This document shows positions 21,929-32,400 of a stretch of DNA of 64,000 nt, in pieces (position 1 is the stretch's first letter; the number at the start of each line of letters is the position of its first letter). Below the pieces are notes generated by a model, which was not told where the DNA came from, did no database searches, and saw only the letters and a program-made list of their open reading frames with translations. This DNA comes from Chondrilla cf. caribensis (taxonomy: Eukaryota; Porifera; Demospongiae; Chondrillida; Chondrillidae): positions 3,002,827-3,066,826 of the forward strand of contig OZ026554.1 of NCBI GenBank assembly GCA_964020155.1, given 5' to 3'. A program made the translations under genes and the position numbers.

Positions 21929-23250
21929 ATGACCTGTGTTACAGCTCAGGGAGTTTTCAACCAGTCGCCGCTGTTGCTATCGGAAAGAAAGACTATGCCT
22001 ACTATCTATTCCTACTTTTACCTTAACATAGTCATTTTTTTCCCGATATTTCAGAAGCGTCGGTTAAGGACGTATATTTTCAGTGCGCGCGCGGCACACT
22101 CGCCGTCGACGCAATCACGTCTACATAGCTCCGTAATTACATCTTCTAAGTTGTCACTAAGAGATGCACAGGTGCGCAGGAATAGGAAGTACCTGCAGCT
22201 ATATGGGCCACCTTTAGTGGGCTTTTCATTGGCGCCAGGCGATTTGACTCTGAAACGAATCTTAACCTTATTATAGCGTAGTCTGGCATAGCCGACCCTT
22301 CAAGGGTAATAATTATAACGCATGTATAGATACCTGTACCTGCAACTCAAGGTAAGTATAATAATACTGTATCAATATCATAAATATTCATTCATATTTC
22401 GAACAATTATCATGATTAAACTTTAATTTAGCTGCTACACCAGATTCAGCCACTTCAAACTCCGAAGTTGATATCTTGAGAGCAAGTACAGCAACACTGA
22501 GGAAAGATATTAGTAGTAAAGTACGTGAGGGAAATGATTTTGAAAGGCTTGTTAATATTCAAAGAACACCAATTACAGATAGGTACTAAACGCTATTTAC
22601 AATCATGATTTGATGAACACCAGGCTGTGATGGTATTATTCAGTATGAATTTATACTAAAAGTCAATATCGAAACTGCATGCGTGGAATATAGCATAGCA
22701 TAGGCGGAGGAATGGTTTGGCAAGTGGGGGGGCCTAAAGGCCATGGTGCTGAACTCATGATTAATATTGCAATTGTGTCCATGCATGCAATACTCTACAT
22801 AGACATTCTTGGTCCCACCTTTGTGATGAGTGGGGGAGCCATGGCCCCCCTGGCCCCCCTGTTCCGCCGCCTATGTATAGGGCATGCACAGTGATGAAGA
22901 TACAGTACATCGAGAGGAGCGTATTTATGATTTTACCAAAAAAATGACAATGGGAAATCAAACACATAGGAGACATCACAAGCATCTATACTTCAAACAA
23001 CCACCAGTGGTTTTGGTCAGAAAACTCTGCCGAGTCGAAACAACAGCAAAAACGTTTACCTTCAAAATCGCTCGATATTTCCAAACATGAAGGCTCTTCG
23101 AAGGCAAAATTCAGATATTGCACTAGATTATCACTGGTTCCACGTCAAAATACAAAAGATAGGCCAGTTAAGCAGCTTTCAAGAGAAGCAAAAGCTATTA
23201 AAGACAAAGCGTTGAAACGGCCCCATTCAATGTTCCGTATATTACCGTAA
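21929..23250 (+). CDS. Unassigned spliced gene divergent from COX4 (exon model uncertain)
   Basis: I do not recognise the product. Several blocks look like exons. 21929 on starts MTCVTAQGVFNQSPLLLSER. 22051-22161 follows a TTTCAG acceptor and encodes KRRLRTYIFSARAAHSPSTQ with a GTGCGC donor. 22438-22583 has acceptor TTTAG and donor GATAG|GTACTA and encodes ATPDSATSNSEVDILRASTA and DFERLVNIQRTPITDR. 22892 on (acceptor CACAG) joins it in phase and reads SDEDTVHREERIYDFTKKM. To 23250 another frame stays open for about 90 codons and ends KALKRPHSMFRILP before TAA. The sequence is hydrophilic and basic with no membrane segment. Joining of the first exons is unresolved, and the given coordinates enclose all candidate blocks. 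A 182 bp MITE lies in the intron before 22892. Confidence 0.35.
22694..22875. mobile_element. MITE, 182 bp, CATAGGCGGAGGAA termini
   Basis: Terminal inverted repeats CATAGGCGGAGGAA(T) and (TG)TTCCGCCGCCTATG, flanked by a 5-bp duplication TATAG (22689-22693 and 22876-22880). It belongs to the same family as 17474-17855: same termini, same 5-bp duplication, and G-runs followed by GGCC/CCATGG near both ends. Confidence 0.93.
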
Positions 23251-24270
23251 ATTATGCACAACAACTAATAAGTTTCCGTATGCCTATAGTACTTGAACAG
23301 CCGTGTTACCACACTAATGAACTTCTACCGTAGATACCGCACTGTACCACTACGTTGTGTATGTAGTCTAGCTAGCTAGCCCGTCCCCGCACACGCGCCC
23401 TACGGGCGCAAAGAGCGGGAGACGGTTAATGACTGTCGCATTCTACATTCCTTAATTGAATAAGGAGGGGGCATCCTATTATCTTACCATAACTAATTAG
23501 CTTGTAGTATTACTCCTAAACTTCTCTTTCTAACCCATTGCCTCAACTAAATCCTGAAGTTATCTAATACTTGCTGCTGGAGAGTATTCTTCATAATATT
23601 GAGAATGTCTCCTTAATTGGCGTAAGGGAAGCAAGCTGCCCCCCAACCATGATTATGTTATTGGATACTTATTATCTGAAGGGTTGCGACCCCTGACCTC
23701 TGACCTCGTGTCTAAGGCGTTATAAGGTTATAAAACCTGGGGGACAGCCTGTAACCCTTTCACGTCATCACAAGATGACGGAGAAAAAGAAAAAGAAGAA
23801 AAAAAGAAAAAAATAATAAAAAAATAAAAAAAAAATAAAAATAAATAAAAATAAAAAAATAAAAAAAAATAGCTAGGCAGTGTTATCGTCGATCTGCGAA
23901 CACGAGGCAATGAACTGCGCATGCTCCGTAACCTGTGTACTGCCAGTGCACACGATAATCACGAGCACTGGACATTAACTACAATGAACCGCGCATGCTC
24001 AGTTACCTGCGTAACAGCGGTGGGCGCGGTCATTACAAATGCTGGTCATTAACTACGATCAACTACATTAATCTACATTCTAGCCCGAATAGCGATTAGT
24101 TCACACCTCGGCCTCGCGACTATTGGCCAATCAAAATTTAATGATCCTTGCCCAGAATTTTTGTTATGCGTTCCGATGATCTTATAACGTATTCGCCAAC
24201 ACGGCAACGCCGTGGATTTCGATCAATATTCTGACGTCATTATGGCGCGAAATTTGAAGTGTCCAGCAGG
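23251..24270. other. Intergenic: A-rich tract, imperfect ~75-bp duplication, promoter-like end
   Basis: Contains CGCGCCCTACGGGCGC at 23393, an A-rich purine tract at 23780-23870, and a loosely duplicated block. In that block CAATGAACTGCGCATGCTC near 23910 recurs as CAATGAACCGCGCATGCTC near 23983. No coding exon was recognised. Confidence 0.5.
23694..23706. promoter_or_regulatory. DR1-type nuclear-receptor half-site pair
   Basis: TGACCT-C-TGACCT, the reverse complement of AGGTCA-N-AGGTCA, is a perfect direct repeat with one-base spacing. That is the general binding pattern of RXR/HNF4-type receptors. A 13-bp match can occur by chance, so function is unproven. Confidence 0.3.
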
Positions 24271-24279
24271 TATATAAGG
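24271..24279 (+). promoter_or_regulatory. Candidate TATA box
   Basis: TATATAAGG at 24271-24279 comes after a CpG-containing stretch and about 690 bases before the membrane-protein exon at 24960. It may drive that gene, but no first exon was identified. Confidence 0.3.
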
Positions 24280-24313
24280 AGTGGCAAATCTGTGATTCTG
24301 CACATTCGCACAT

Positions 24314-24530
24314 TTGTGTGCGTGTGTGTGTGTGTGTGTGTGGGTATGTGTGTGTGTGTGTGGGTATGTGTGTGTGTGTGTGGGGGTGGGTGGGTATGGG
24401 TATGTGTGTGTGTGTGGGTATGTGTGTGAGGGGGTATGTGTGTGTGTGTGTGTGCATGCGTGTGTGTGTTGGTAGCATAATGTTTTTGCATGTGCGTGTG
24501 TGTGTTGGTAGCATGTGTGTGTTTGTATGT
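24314..24530. repeat. (GT)n / (GTGTGGGTAT)n microsatellite
   Basis: GT tract punctuated by GGGTATG and, later, by GTTGGTAGCAT units (two copies). Open frames through it are repeat artefacts. Confidence 0.95.
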
Positions 24531-24820
24531 GCATGCCCTGAACCAGTGCAGTGCTGTGTTGGAATTTACTTTTTGTAGTTATTGTAATCACAATCATTTC
24601 ACGTTTGGATGTGTGTATTTGTGACAGTTTACACGTGTGTGTGTGAGTACACAGAGTATAGACATACTATTGTGATATTGATGTTTGTGTGTGTGCGTGT
24701 GTACCAGCGTGTACACTTGTGTGAAAATATTAATGCTGTACTGATGAGGCTCTGAAGGCCGAAACACTACAATGTTAGTGTCTACAGCTACTTGTGTGTA
24801 TAGTATATTTTTAGTGGGCT

Positions 24821-24852
24821 GTGTGTGTGTGCGTGTGTGAGTGTGTGTATGC

Positions 24853-24894
<42 letters not shown>
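24821..24894. repeat. (GT)n microsatellite
   Basis: GT tract shortly upstream of the membrane-protein exon at 24960. Confidence 0.95.
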
Positions 24895-24897
<3 letters not shown>

Positions 24898-24959
24898 CTC
24901 CACGAATTACGTATTCACCCAACCTTTCAAGTACAAATGTATTGTTTGTTCTTCACCAG

Positions 24960-25729
24960 GAACACCGTGTCCTGTAACAACTCCCACAGAGGAAGACCGT
25001 GGAAATGTTTGTGGTACTGTTGGTATGGTCCTGGGTCTGGTGATAGGGATCTTCGGCATCATCCTCTGCAGGTTTTTCCCAGTACTGGTTTGTAGGAAAG
25101 TGTCCCCATGGGTGTTCGATGAGCCTGACCAAGTGTCCCCCTGTGTGTATGGCTCTCGAACCAGGTGGCGGTGAGCATCCAGTTGTCTGGTGCCCCAGTA
25201 AGACGGCTGACCCACAAACACATCGTATTGAACACCCACAATTACACTCGTCTACACCAGTGGTCAGCCAGCCCGGTGGTGCATCCCCCAGCCCCACAAC
25301 TACTACCACTTCTAGGAATGGCGCACCATATTCAGCACGGGTTAATCACTCCAATAATTACTGCTCCAGAGAGGACCAACCGCTGAGAGGGCACGTGACT
25401 CATTCCTCTCGTCGGATATCGTTAGACGAACAGCAACTTTCTCGCGGAGCTGGCGGTGTCCATATGCAAACTAACATTACAAGAAGAAGTGACGATATAA
25501 GAAGTAACAATACGAGACCAGAACCTGTTGAGAGCGAGAAGGAATCGCTCCCTAAAGATTCCGTTTTAGCTGATGGACCAGTCCCACCATCATATGGAAT
25601 GCAGACAAGTTTCCCAATGTTGAAAAGTACCCACCTCCTCCCTACCTCGAACCAAAGAGTGATCCCTCCGCCCCACTTTATCCAGTTTGAGAGAGCAGAC
25701 AAGTTCAATACAAACATGTACATTGTATA
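24960..25729 (+). CDS. Single-pass membrane protein, C-terminal exons (unassigned)
   Basis: After an intron-like pyrimidine-poor stretch and CTTCACCAG at 24951-24959, the frame reads GTPCPVTTPTEEDRGNVCGT. A hydrophobic helix follows (VGMVLGLVIGIFGIILC, about 25017-25068). The same frame stops at 25174. A second frame, 25140-25729, is open for nearly 200 codons and looks like a Pro/Ser/Thr-rich cytoplasmic tail, containing GPVPPSYGMQ (a PPxY motif). An intron with an acceptor near CGAACCAG (25164) could link the two. Near the end a third frame encodes KYPPPPYLEPKSDPSAPLY followed by a stop at 25688, hinting at a frame slip. No ectodomain exon was recognised upstream. A shorter related copy lies at 30739-31020. 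Family unknown. Confidence 0.45.
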
Positions 25730-27076
25730 ATATTCTGTGGTGATTTGCATATACATGTACATTACTGCATAAGTCACACACTGTATATACTTATGCATGC
25801 ACGACACACCCACTTTACATACTTATGTATGCATGACACATCCACTGTACATACATATGCATGCATGTCCCACCCACTGTACACACATGACAATCCCACT
25901 GTATATACTGACGCAAATGTATACGTGACGTACCCACCATTTGGCACACCATTTGTTTACAATTTCCTTAATATAAATAGTATTAATTTATTTGTAGTGC
26001 ATATAATTGTATTATTTGTATGTACTACTGTTTATTATTATTATTGTTATTATTGCTATTATTGTTATTTATCCTCTTCGTCTAAGCGTTGCCATGGGCC
26101 TCTTATGGTCGTTCCTCGACGAATTGTTCGAGACTAGGTCGTCTCTAACTTACACATTTGCGGGGATACAATATCCACGTACGGGATACATAAAGAAATA
26201 CATAATTCACTGCGGTTATATTGCATCCCCATACGAACTTCACTAGGGGATAATATACGGGGATACAGTATCCACTAGGAAATATCGTACGGGGATACAA
26301 AAAGTGGGGATACCGGATACCCGATGACACCGGACTGGATCGCATTTCTCAGTTTCTCCCTATCGTCTTCATCGGCTGGATCATCTCGGACTAAGGGGGG
26401 CCTGTGGATGTGATAATTTGCTCGGAAATAGCCTGGATCGTTTTATTCTCCTCGTCTTCTACATCTCCCAACTCCCGGGCTAACCGTTCTTGAGAACAAC
26501 TCTTCCAAGATCAAGATAGATAAAGGTGACACAATTCGCAAATAAAAATGTTCCTTCTCGTGGAGTGTGACCCACAAAGTCTGTTGCGTTTTGATTGCAT
26601 TCCAACGTCCTATTGTTACGGTTTTTCGTCCCTGTAAATGTGTGCATCAATGCAATCTTTTCTGTTGTATATGCATAGGTGTTCAACCCTCTATGCACAG
26701 ACACAGGTACTCCATTTGTGCAATGGATAATCAAAATTGTTGAGTATTACTGGTGTTATCCATTGTATTTCGGTTGGGTATCTATGGACTGACGTACGTA
26801 CATATGTAGACATAGACCATGCAGCCCCTGTCCCTCCATTTTATTATTGCGCAATTACAAACAAATTAAAATGGCCGATCAAAAGTCTAATGACTTACTA
26901 GGATATGTTTGTATTTGCACATGCTGGTGTATGTAGAGCTTTTGAGCATGGTTAAGTGTTCAGCCAGGTGTCTGTGTGTGCTTTAACAAATGTGTGGTAT
27001 CTAAAGATGTGTGATGTACATACGTACGTAGTTATAAAATGTAAGTTTATGTATGTACTTCAAGTATGTGTCTAGC

Positions 27077-27130
<54 letters not shown>

Positions 27131-27643
27131 TTCATTCGTCCTTGTTGATGCACCTGTCTACACATGCATGCCTGTATGTAAACACATTTTTGTGTTACCA
27201 GTATGCACTTTCCATGAATGGGCGTAGGTACAAGACAATTTTATGTTTTTATCGCACTTTCCTACACTTCGTCCTCATGGTATGACATGGACAGGAAATT
27301 TGCAGCTCATTTATGTTCATCACCCAGTACTCGTTTGCTGGAAACATATGCTGTGTAACACTTCTTTAGCATTACATACAGTTTGAGTACAAGCTACATG
27401 TACTTGAACATATGATTTCATCTAACTACGTCATTTTATGATATAGAACTGTACAATATCATTGTGTACAAATTTATGAACTTTGTCACTATGTACAGTT
27501 GTAACATGTCATTCTGTACGACTGCATCATATTGTTATGTACATACAACTGGACTTTTCCACTTTGTACAGCAGTGACATAGGTATGTGTACTTTATTAT
27601 AGTCAAATATGTACATACGTACGTAGTTACGTGCATATGTATG
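25730..27643. other. Intergenic, no supported gene
   Basis: Contains short repeats of TGCATGCATG/CACTGTACATAC (25790-25900), a (TATT/GTTATT)n tract near 26030-26070, and several near-palindromes of the form GGGGATACARTATCC (26160-26280). It also has a (GT)n tract at 27076-27128. Degenerate units of the TGTACAACTG minisatellite appear at 27440-27575. Confidence 0.5.
27076..27128. repeat. (GT)n microsatellite
   Basis: Uninterrupted GT tract. Confidence 0.96.
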
Positions 27644-27645
27644 TA

Positions 27646-27822
27646 CAGTGAAACCTCTCTAATCCGTCACTCAATAGGAACTGAGAATAATGTTGGATTA
27701 GGAGGTTGTTGGATTATGGAATACCTTTTACCATACTTATGTATGGTGACTGTACCTCATATAATGGTCAGATTAGAGAGAATGTCAGATTATAGAGGTG
27801 TTGGATTAGCGAGGTTTCACTG
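27646..27822. mobile_element. Tc1/mariner-pogo type MITE, 177 bp
   Basis: Termini CAGTGAAACCTCTCTAATCC and GGATTAGCGAGGTTTCACTG are inverted and nearly perfect, flanked by TA (27644-27645 and 27823-27824). The interior repeats GGATTA/CAGATTA motifs. No coding capacity. Confidence 0.92.
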
Positions 27823-28385
27823 TACATACGTACATACATATCTGCATATCTGCTTATCTGTGAATGATACTGTGTACACATATATATTACGTACATATGT
27901 ATGTACGTATATTACATCATATTATGTGGTATGTTGCATGGGCAACTTCAAAGGAAAAAACAGTGCACACAATCGTGATGTGTGCACACTTCCCTGATGT
28001 ACGCACACTTCATTTGATGCTGCATTGTGATTAATTGGTTATTTCCTATTCACACGTCTACTAATTATTGCTCAACCAAAGGTGTGCTTTCAAAATTAAT
28101 AGCAACTGATTGACACAACATACCACATAATAACTAAATAATAACTTTGCCCTCAGTATCAATTAGACAAAGGTGTGTATATCCGCTACAGCTTCTCCAA
28201 AGGTACTTTAGCTATTGTACTTGTGTTTTTGTGTCATTATGTGCAGTTGTACTTTCTGATTTTGTACATCTGATACGTATGTGTCATTCTCTATATGACT
28301 GTAATAATATTATGTCATTTTATACACCTCAATTTGTAATTTTGTACAATTGGATGAGGTATTCTTCGCAAATGAAATAAGTATG

Positions 28386-28569
28386 CATGACATTCCATGC
28401 AACTGAAATGTGACATTCTGTACAACTGTAATATGACTTTCTGTACAATTGTAATAATATGACAATCTGTACAACTGTATTTTGACTTTCTGTACAATTG
28501 TAATGTTACATTCTGTACAAATGTAATGTTACATCCTGTACAACTGTAATGTTACATTCTGTACAACTG
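28386..28569. repeat. 23-bp minisatellite, left block
   Basis: Degenerate then regular copies of a ~23-bp unit containing CTGTACAACTGTAATGTTAC. The array is cut at 28569 by a LINE and resumes at 29425. Confidence 0.9.
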
Positions 28570-29424
28570 TTTTTTTTTGTTTTTTTTGTGTGTTTAATAG
28601 TATTATTATTATATGAACAATAGCTTATAATATAGTTTGAGAATAATGTTATAAAGTCATAATTGATATAGTTAGTGTAGCAACTGGACATTGCCTTCAC
28701 TGACTGCTAGCTGGATTGACTCTGGACCTCTAGCTGCGTAGCCGGATTTCGAGCGGGCACCTCTTATGCACAAGATAGCTGATCTCAATAGCGAGAAACT
28801 CAAGTGGCATCTCATCCATCCCATCACAATATGGTATGGCTGTTTTCTTTTGCTGGCTATTTGGGAGGCTAAACGTTTGTAGAAAATGTTGGCTGCTTTT
28901 CCCATTCCTCCTGTCGTGCTAAAAACAAGTGGGGTGAAGGATCCATGCTCAATGTCACAGATTCGCTGTTCGTACATTCTCTTCTTTGCTTTTTCATGGA
29001 AAGTGTATCTAACCGTAAAACCCTAAAAAATGCGCGTTGTTGTGGACAGCCCCAGAATCCTTTTGCTCTGATGTCCACTCTAGCTCCATCTTGTACATTT
29101 GTGCTGGCTAGTCTCATCTGCTCTCCTTCTAGTGGTGTCAATTCCGGTTTCGTACACACATCAGAACATACTTCTGTCAGCAAGTTGGCGGTAAGGTCTC
29201 TTATTTCATTATGTCTCATTGTAGGAAATGCTCCCTTGGGACAGCTCATAGCATGGTCGATGGTAAATGCCTCTTTGCAGTCACATTGGGATGGAAGATG
29301 ATGGGGCATCCATCCATATCTGAGGTTTATTGCATCTCGGAATGCACTTTTGTGGAGTGCAAAGCCATGTGCCTCAATTGGGAGGGTGGTCAGCCAGTTA
29401 GATGCTCCCTTTTCGCTTTTTTTT
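28570..29424 (-). mobile_element. 5'-truncated LINE (same RT family) with A-tail, inside a minisatellite
   Basis: Minus-strand 3' end of the LINE family seen at 2233-3599. From 29424 down it reads LTTLPIEAHGFALHKSAF-type sequence, then the zinc block CDCKEAFTIDHAMSCPKGAF at about 29280-29220. RHNEIRDLTANLLTEVC, DGARVDIRAKGFWG and HGSFTPLVFSTTGGMGKAAN follow, and then the C-terminal MGWMRCHLSFSLLRSAILCI. The + strand T-run at 28570-28588 is the element's A-rich tail. A one-base frame change occurs near 28977-28970. Both borders lie in copies of the same minisatellite unit (CTGTACAACTG left, CTGTACTACTG right), consistent with a target-site duplication, though the repeats make its length uncertain. 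Confidence 0.88.
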
Positions 29425-29606
29425 CTGTACTACTGTAATGTTACATCCTGTACAACTGTAATGTTACATTCTGTACAACTGTAATGTTACATTCTGTACA
29501 ACTGTAATGTTACATTCTGTACAACTGTAATGTTACATCCTGTACAACTGTAATGTTACATCCTGTACAACTGTAATGTTACATTCTGTACAACTGTAAT
29601 GTGACA
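29425..29606. repeat. 23-bp minisatellite, right block
   Basis: About eight copies of the ~23-bp unit (CTGTACAACTGTAATGTTAC plus ATT or ATC), more regular than the left block. Confidence 0.93.
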
Positions 29607-30655
<1,049 letters not shown>

Positions 30656-30738
30656 CATGCATGTTTGTGTACATTTGTCTGTGTCTGTGTTTAATCCCAT
30701 GTCCCATGTAGCGTGTGTGTGTGTGTTCTACCTGGCAG

Positions 30739-31020
30739 TTCTAATTGTTCGTTCTCCCTCAAACCCACAACACCTCCTAACAAGGATGATCTGAAATATG
30801 TGAGCACAACTTATGTCGCATACCTAATAGCGGGGGCAATTACTATCATCGTCACCTTACAGTGTTACATCGGTTAATCGCTCCAACACCATCTACTGCG
30901 GAGAAGACCAACTGCTGGTCGAGATGGCACATCACTCATTCTTCATCACATCATTCTTACGACTCACTGTCATCATCTCTAGATTCCAGAGCACGTCCAC
31001 CCCTCAAACTCAAGCCATTA
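30739..31020 (+). pseudogene. Shorter relative of the 24960-25729 membrane-protein exons
   Basis: After CTGGCAG (30732-30738) the frame reads SNCSFSLKPTTPPNKDDLKY and a hydrophobic helix (YVAYLIAGAITIIVTLQCYI), then TAA at 30875. In the next frame, VNRSNTIYCGEDQLL...HHSF aligns with VNHSNNYCSREDQPL...THSS of the 25 kb copy, and the DNA is visibly similar over about 80 bases. The same order (TTP-rich stalk, helix, SN..YC..EDQ) in both copies suggests duplication of a gene end. Here the tail is short and out of frame, so it may be a pseudogene or spliced. Confidence 0.4.
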
Positions 31021-31436
31021 GCGATGGCTAACAGTCTTTGACTGCTCCTCGTTATTGGCGCATCACTTGTTTGATCCACTACAGCATTAATAGGTACTAC
31101 TACAAGTAGATACACTATTGAGATGGCCGAAAGATCGCATACACCATGTACTCAAAAGTAACGTTCACCTTCAAGGACGAATTACTTACTTGGATGAACG
31201 TGTACAGGATTTGTGGGGACTATTTTGATTCAGTAGTTACGTTGCCGTTACCTGTGGTGTTACAGCCCAACCACGTGTGTCTGTTCACGCCCTCCAGGGG
31301 CACCGCTAGAATTACCCCATCTAGTCCAACATGCTAGACCATACAGAAACCATGTCTTCTGGTTCGAACGCTGTACTGAGACATCTCGAGAAGGGAGCTG
31401 TTTCATGGCCCTTTAATTATAAAGGGCAAACGGTAA

Positions 31437-31925
31437 TCAGTCGTTGAATAATGGGTTAGTTAGGACCACGCAAATGGGTTGGAAATCCTGGAACCACTTC
31501 CATTGTAGAGTGAATGACAGCGTGATCCGTGGTGCTGCTGATGCTATGGTGGTATCCACTTCGTGTGGTTTGCTTGGATATGGGCAAGGACAAGTGGGTT
31601 GGATAGTGCACTAAGGTAAAACTGTCAGTCTGTATTGATTCATAGATATTCCACCTGAAATGCATATAGGGTAGCGGAGCCATATCCCGGACACCTAATG
31701 GTTCAGCTATGAACATAGGTTTGAACCATTAGGTGTCATATATATTATGCATTTCAGGTGGAATATCTATGAATCAATACAGACTGACAGTTTAATCCAA
31801 TACCATAGCATCAGCAGCACCACGGATCACGCTGTCATTCACTCCACAGTGGAAGTGGTTCCAGGATTTCCAGCCCATTTGCTGGGCCCTAGCTAACCCA
31901 TTATTCAACGATTGAGTGCCACTTA
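31437..31925. repeat. ~480-bp near-perfect inverted repeat (hairpin)
   Basis: The two arms meet near 31712-31728. The centre is ACACCTAATGGTTCA, then about 17 bases, then TGAACCATTAGGTGT. Further out, TCATAGATATTCCACCTGAA pairs with TTCAGGTGGAATATCTATGA, and GCGTGATCCGTGGTGCTGCT pairs with AGCAGCACCACGGATCACGC. The outermost match is GTTGAATAATGGGTTA with TAACCCATTATTCAAC. The left arm has about 50 extra bases at 31560-31610. A third, single-arm copy lies at 39530-39765. Confidence 0.93.
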
Positions 31926-32400
31926 GCACTGAGAAGGCCAAGAAAACAAGGAAACTATCCATGACCTATACTGTACGTACGTAGTCACGCTCCCAATAAT
32001 GTAGTTTTCAGACCACTCTCTCTCTCGTGAGATATCTGGCGTGTTCCAATCACATGACATGCATACAATTACAACTTTAATTTAGAAAGTAATATAATCG
32101 ACTTCCCTTAGAAGCCCCTAAATATATATATATATTAATTTTAGTGACACCTTTTCAATGAATACACAGTAATTATTAAACAAATCAAACAGAAAATAAA
32201 CACATGAATACATACTGGATAAGATTGCGAGCTTTTGGAGATGCGGACAGTGCTCCTCCAAGGTTTGTTTATGTGGTCAAATTTCACGTTATTATAACAT
32301 TCTCACACCTATAATGATCATTGCGACAACAAGTACAGCACAAGATTCATGTATGCATGTATAATCGGCCAGCTTCAATTGTTATGTGTGTATACCTATG
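31926..32400. other. Intergenic, no supported gene
   Basis: AT-rich, no exon recognised. It ends at the 3' tail of the LINE on the minus strand. Confidence 0.5.

Noticed and set aside
23393..23410. CGCGCCCTACGGGCGC palindrome, with CGCCCTACGGGCGT again at 55262
   Set aside because: Two short matches in unrelated contexts; could be a transposon terminus but no element borders were found.
24221..24597. Several long His/Thr- or Val/Cys-rich open frames on both strands
   Set aside because: They are translations of (GT)n/(CA)n tracts, which are open in all frames. The same applies at 5265-5555, 16624-16909, 24821-25095 and 30235-30794.
26160..26330. Repeated GGGGATAC near-palindromes as an operator-like array
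   Set aside because: Few, irregularly spaced copies with no gene nearby; probably remnants of a small repeat.
31146..31337. 63-codon ORF (MYSKVTFTFKDELLTW...)
   Set aside because: No splice context, no recognised motif, and length within chance expectation for this region.
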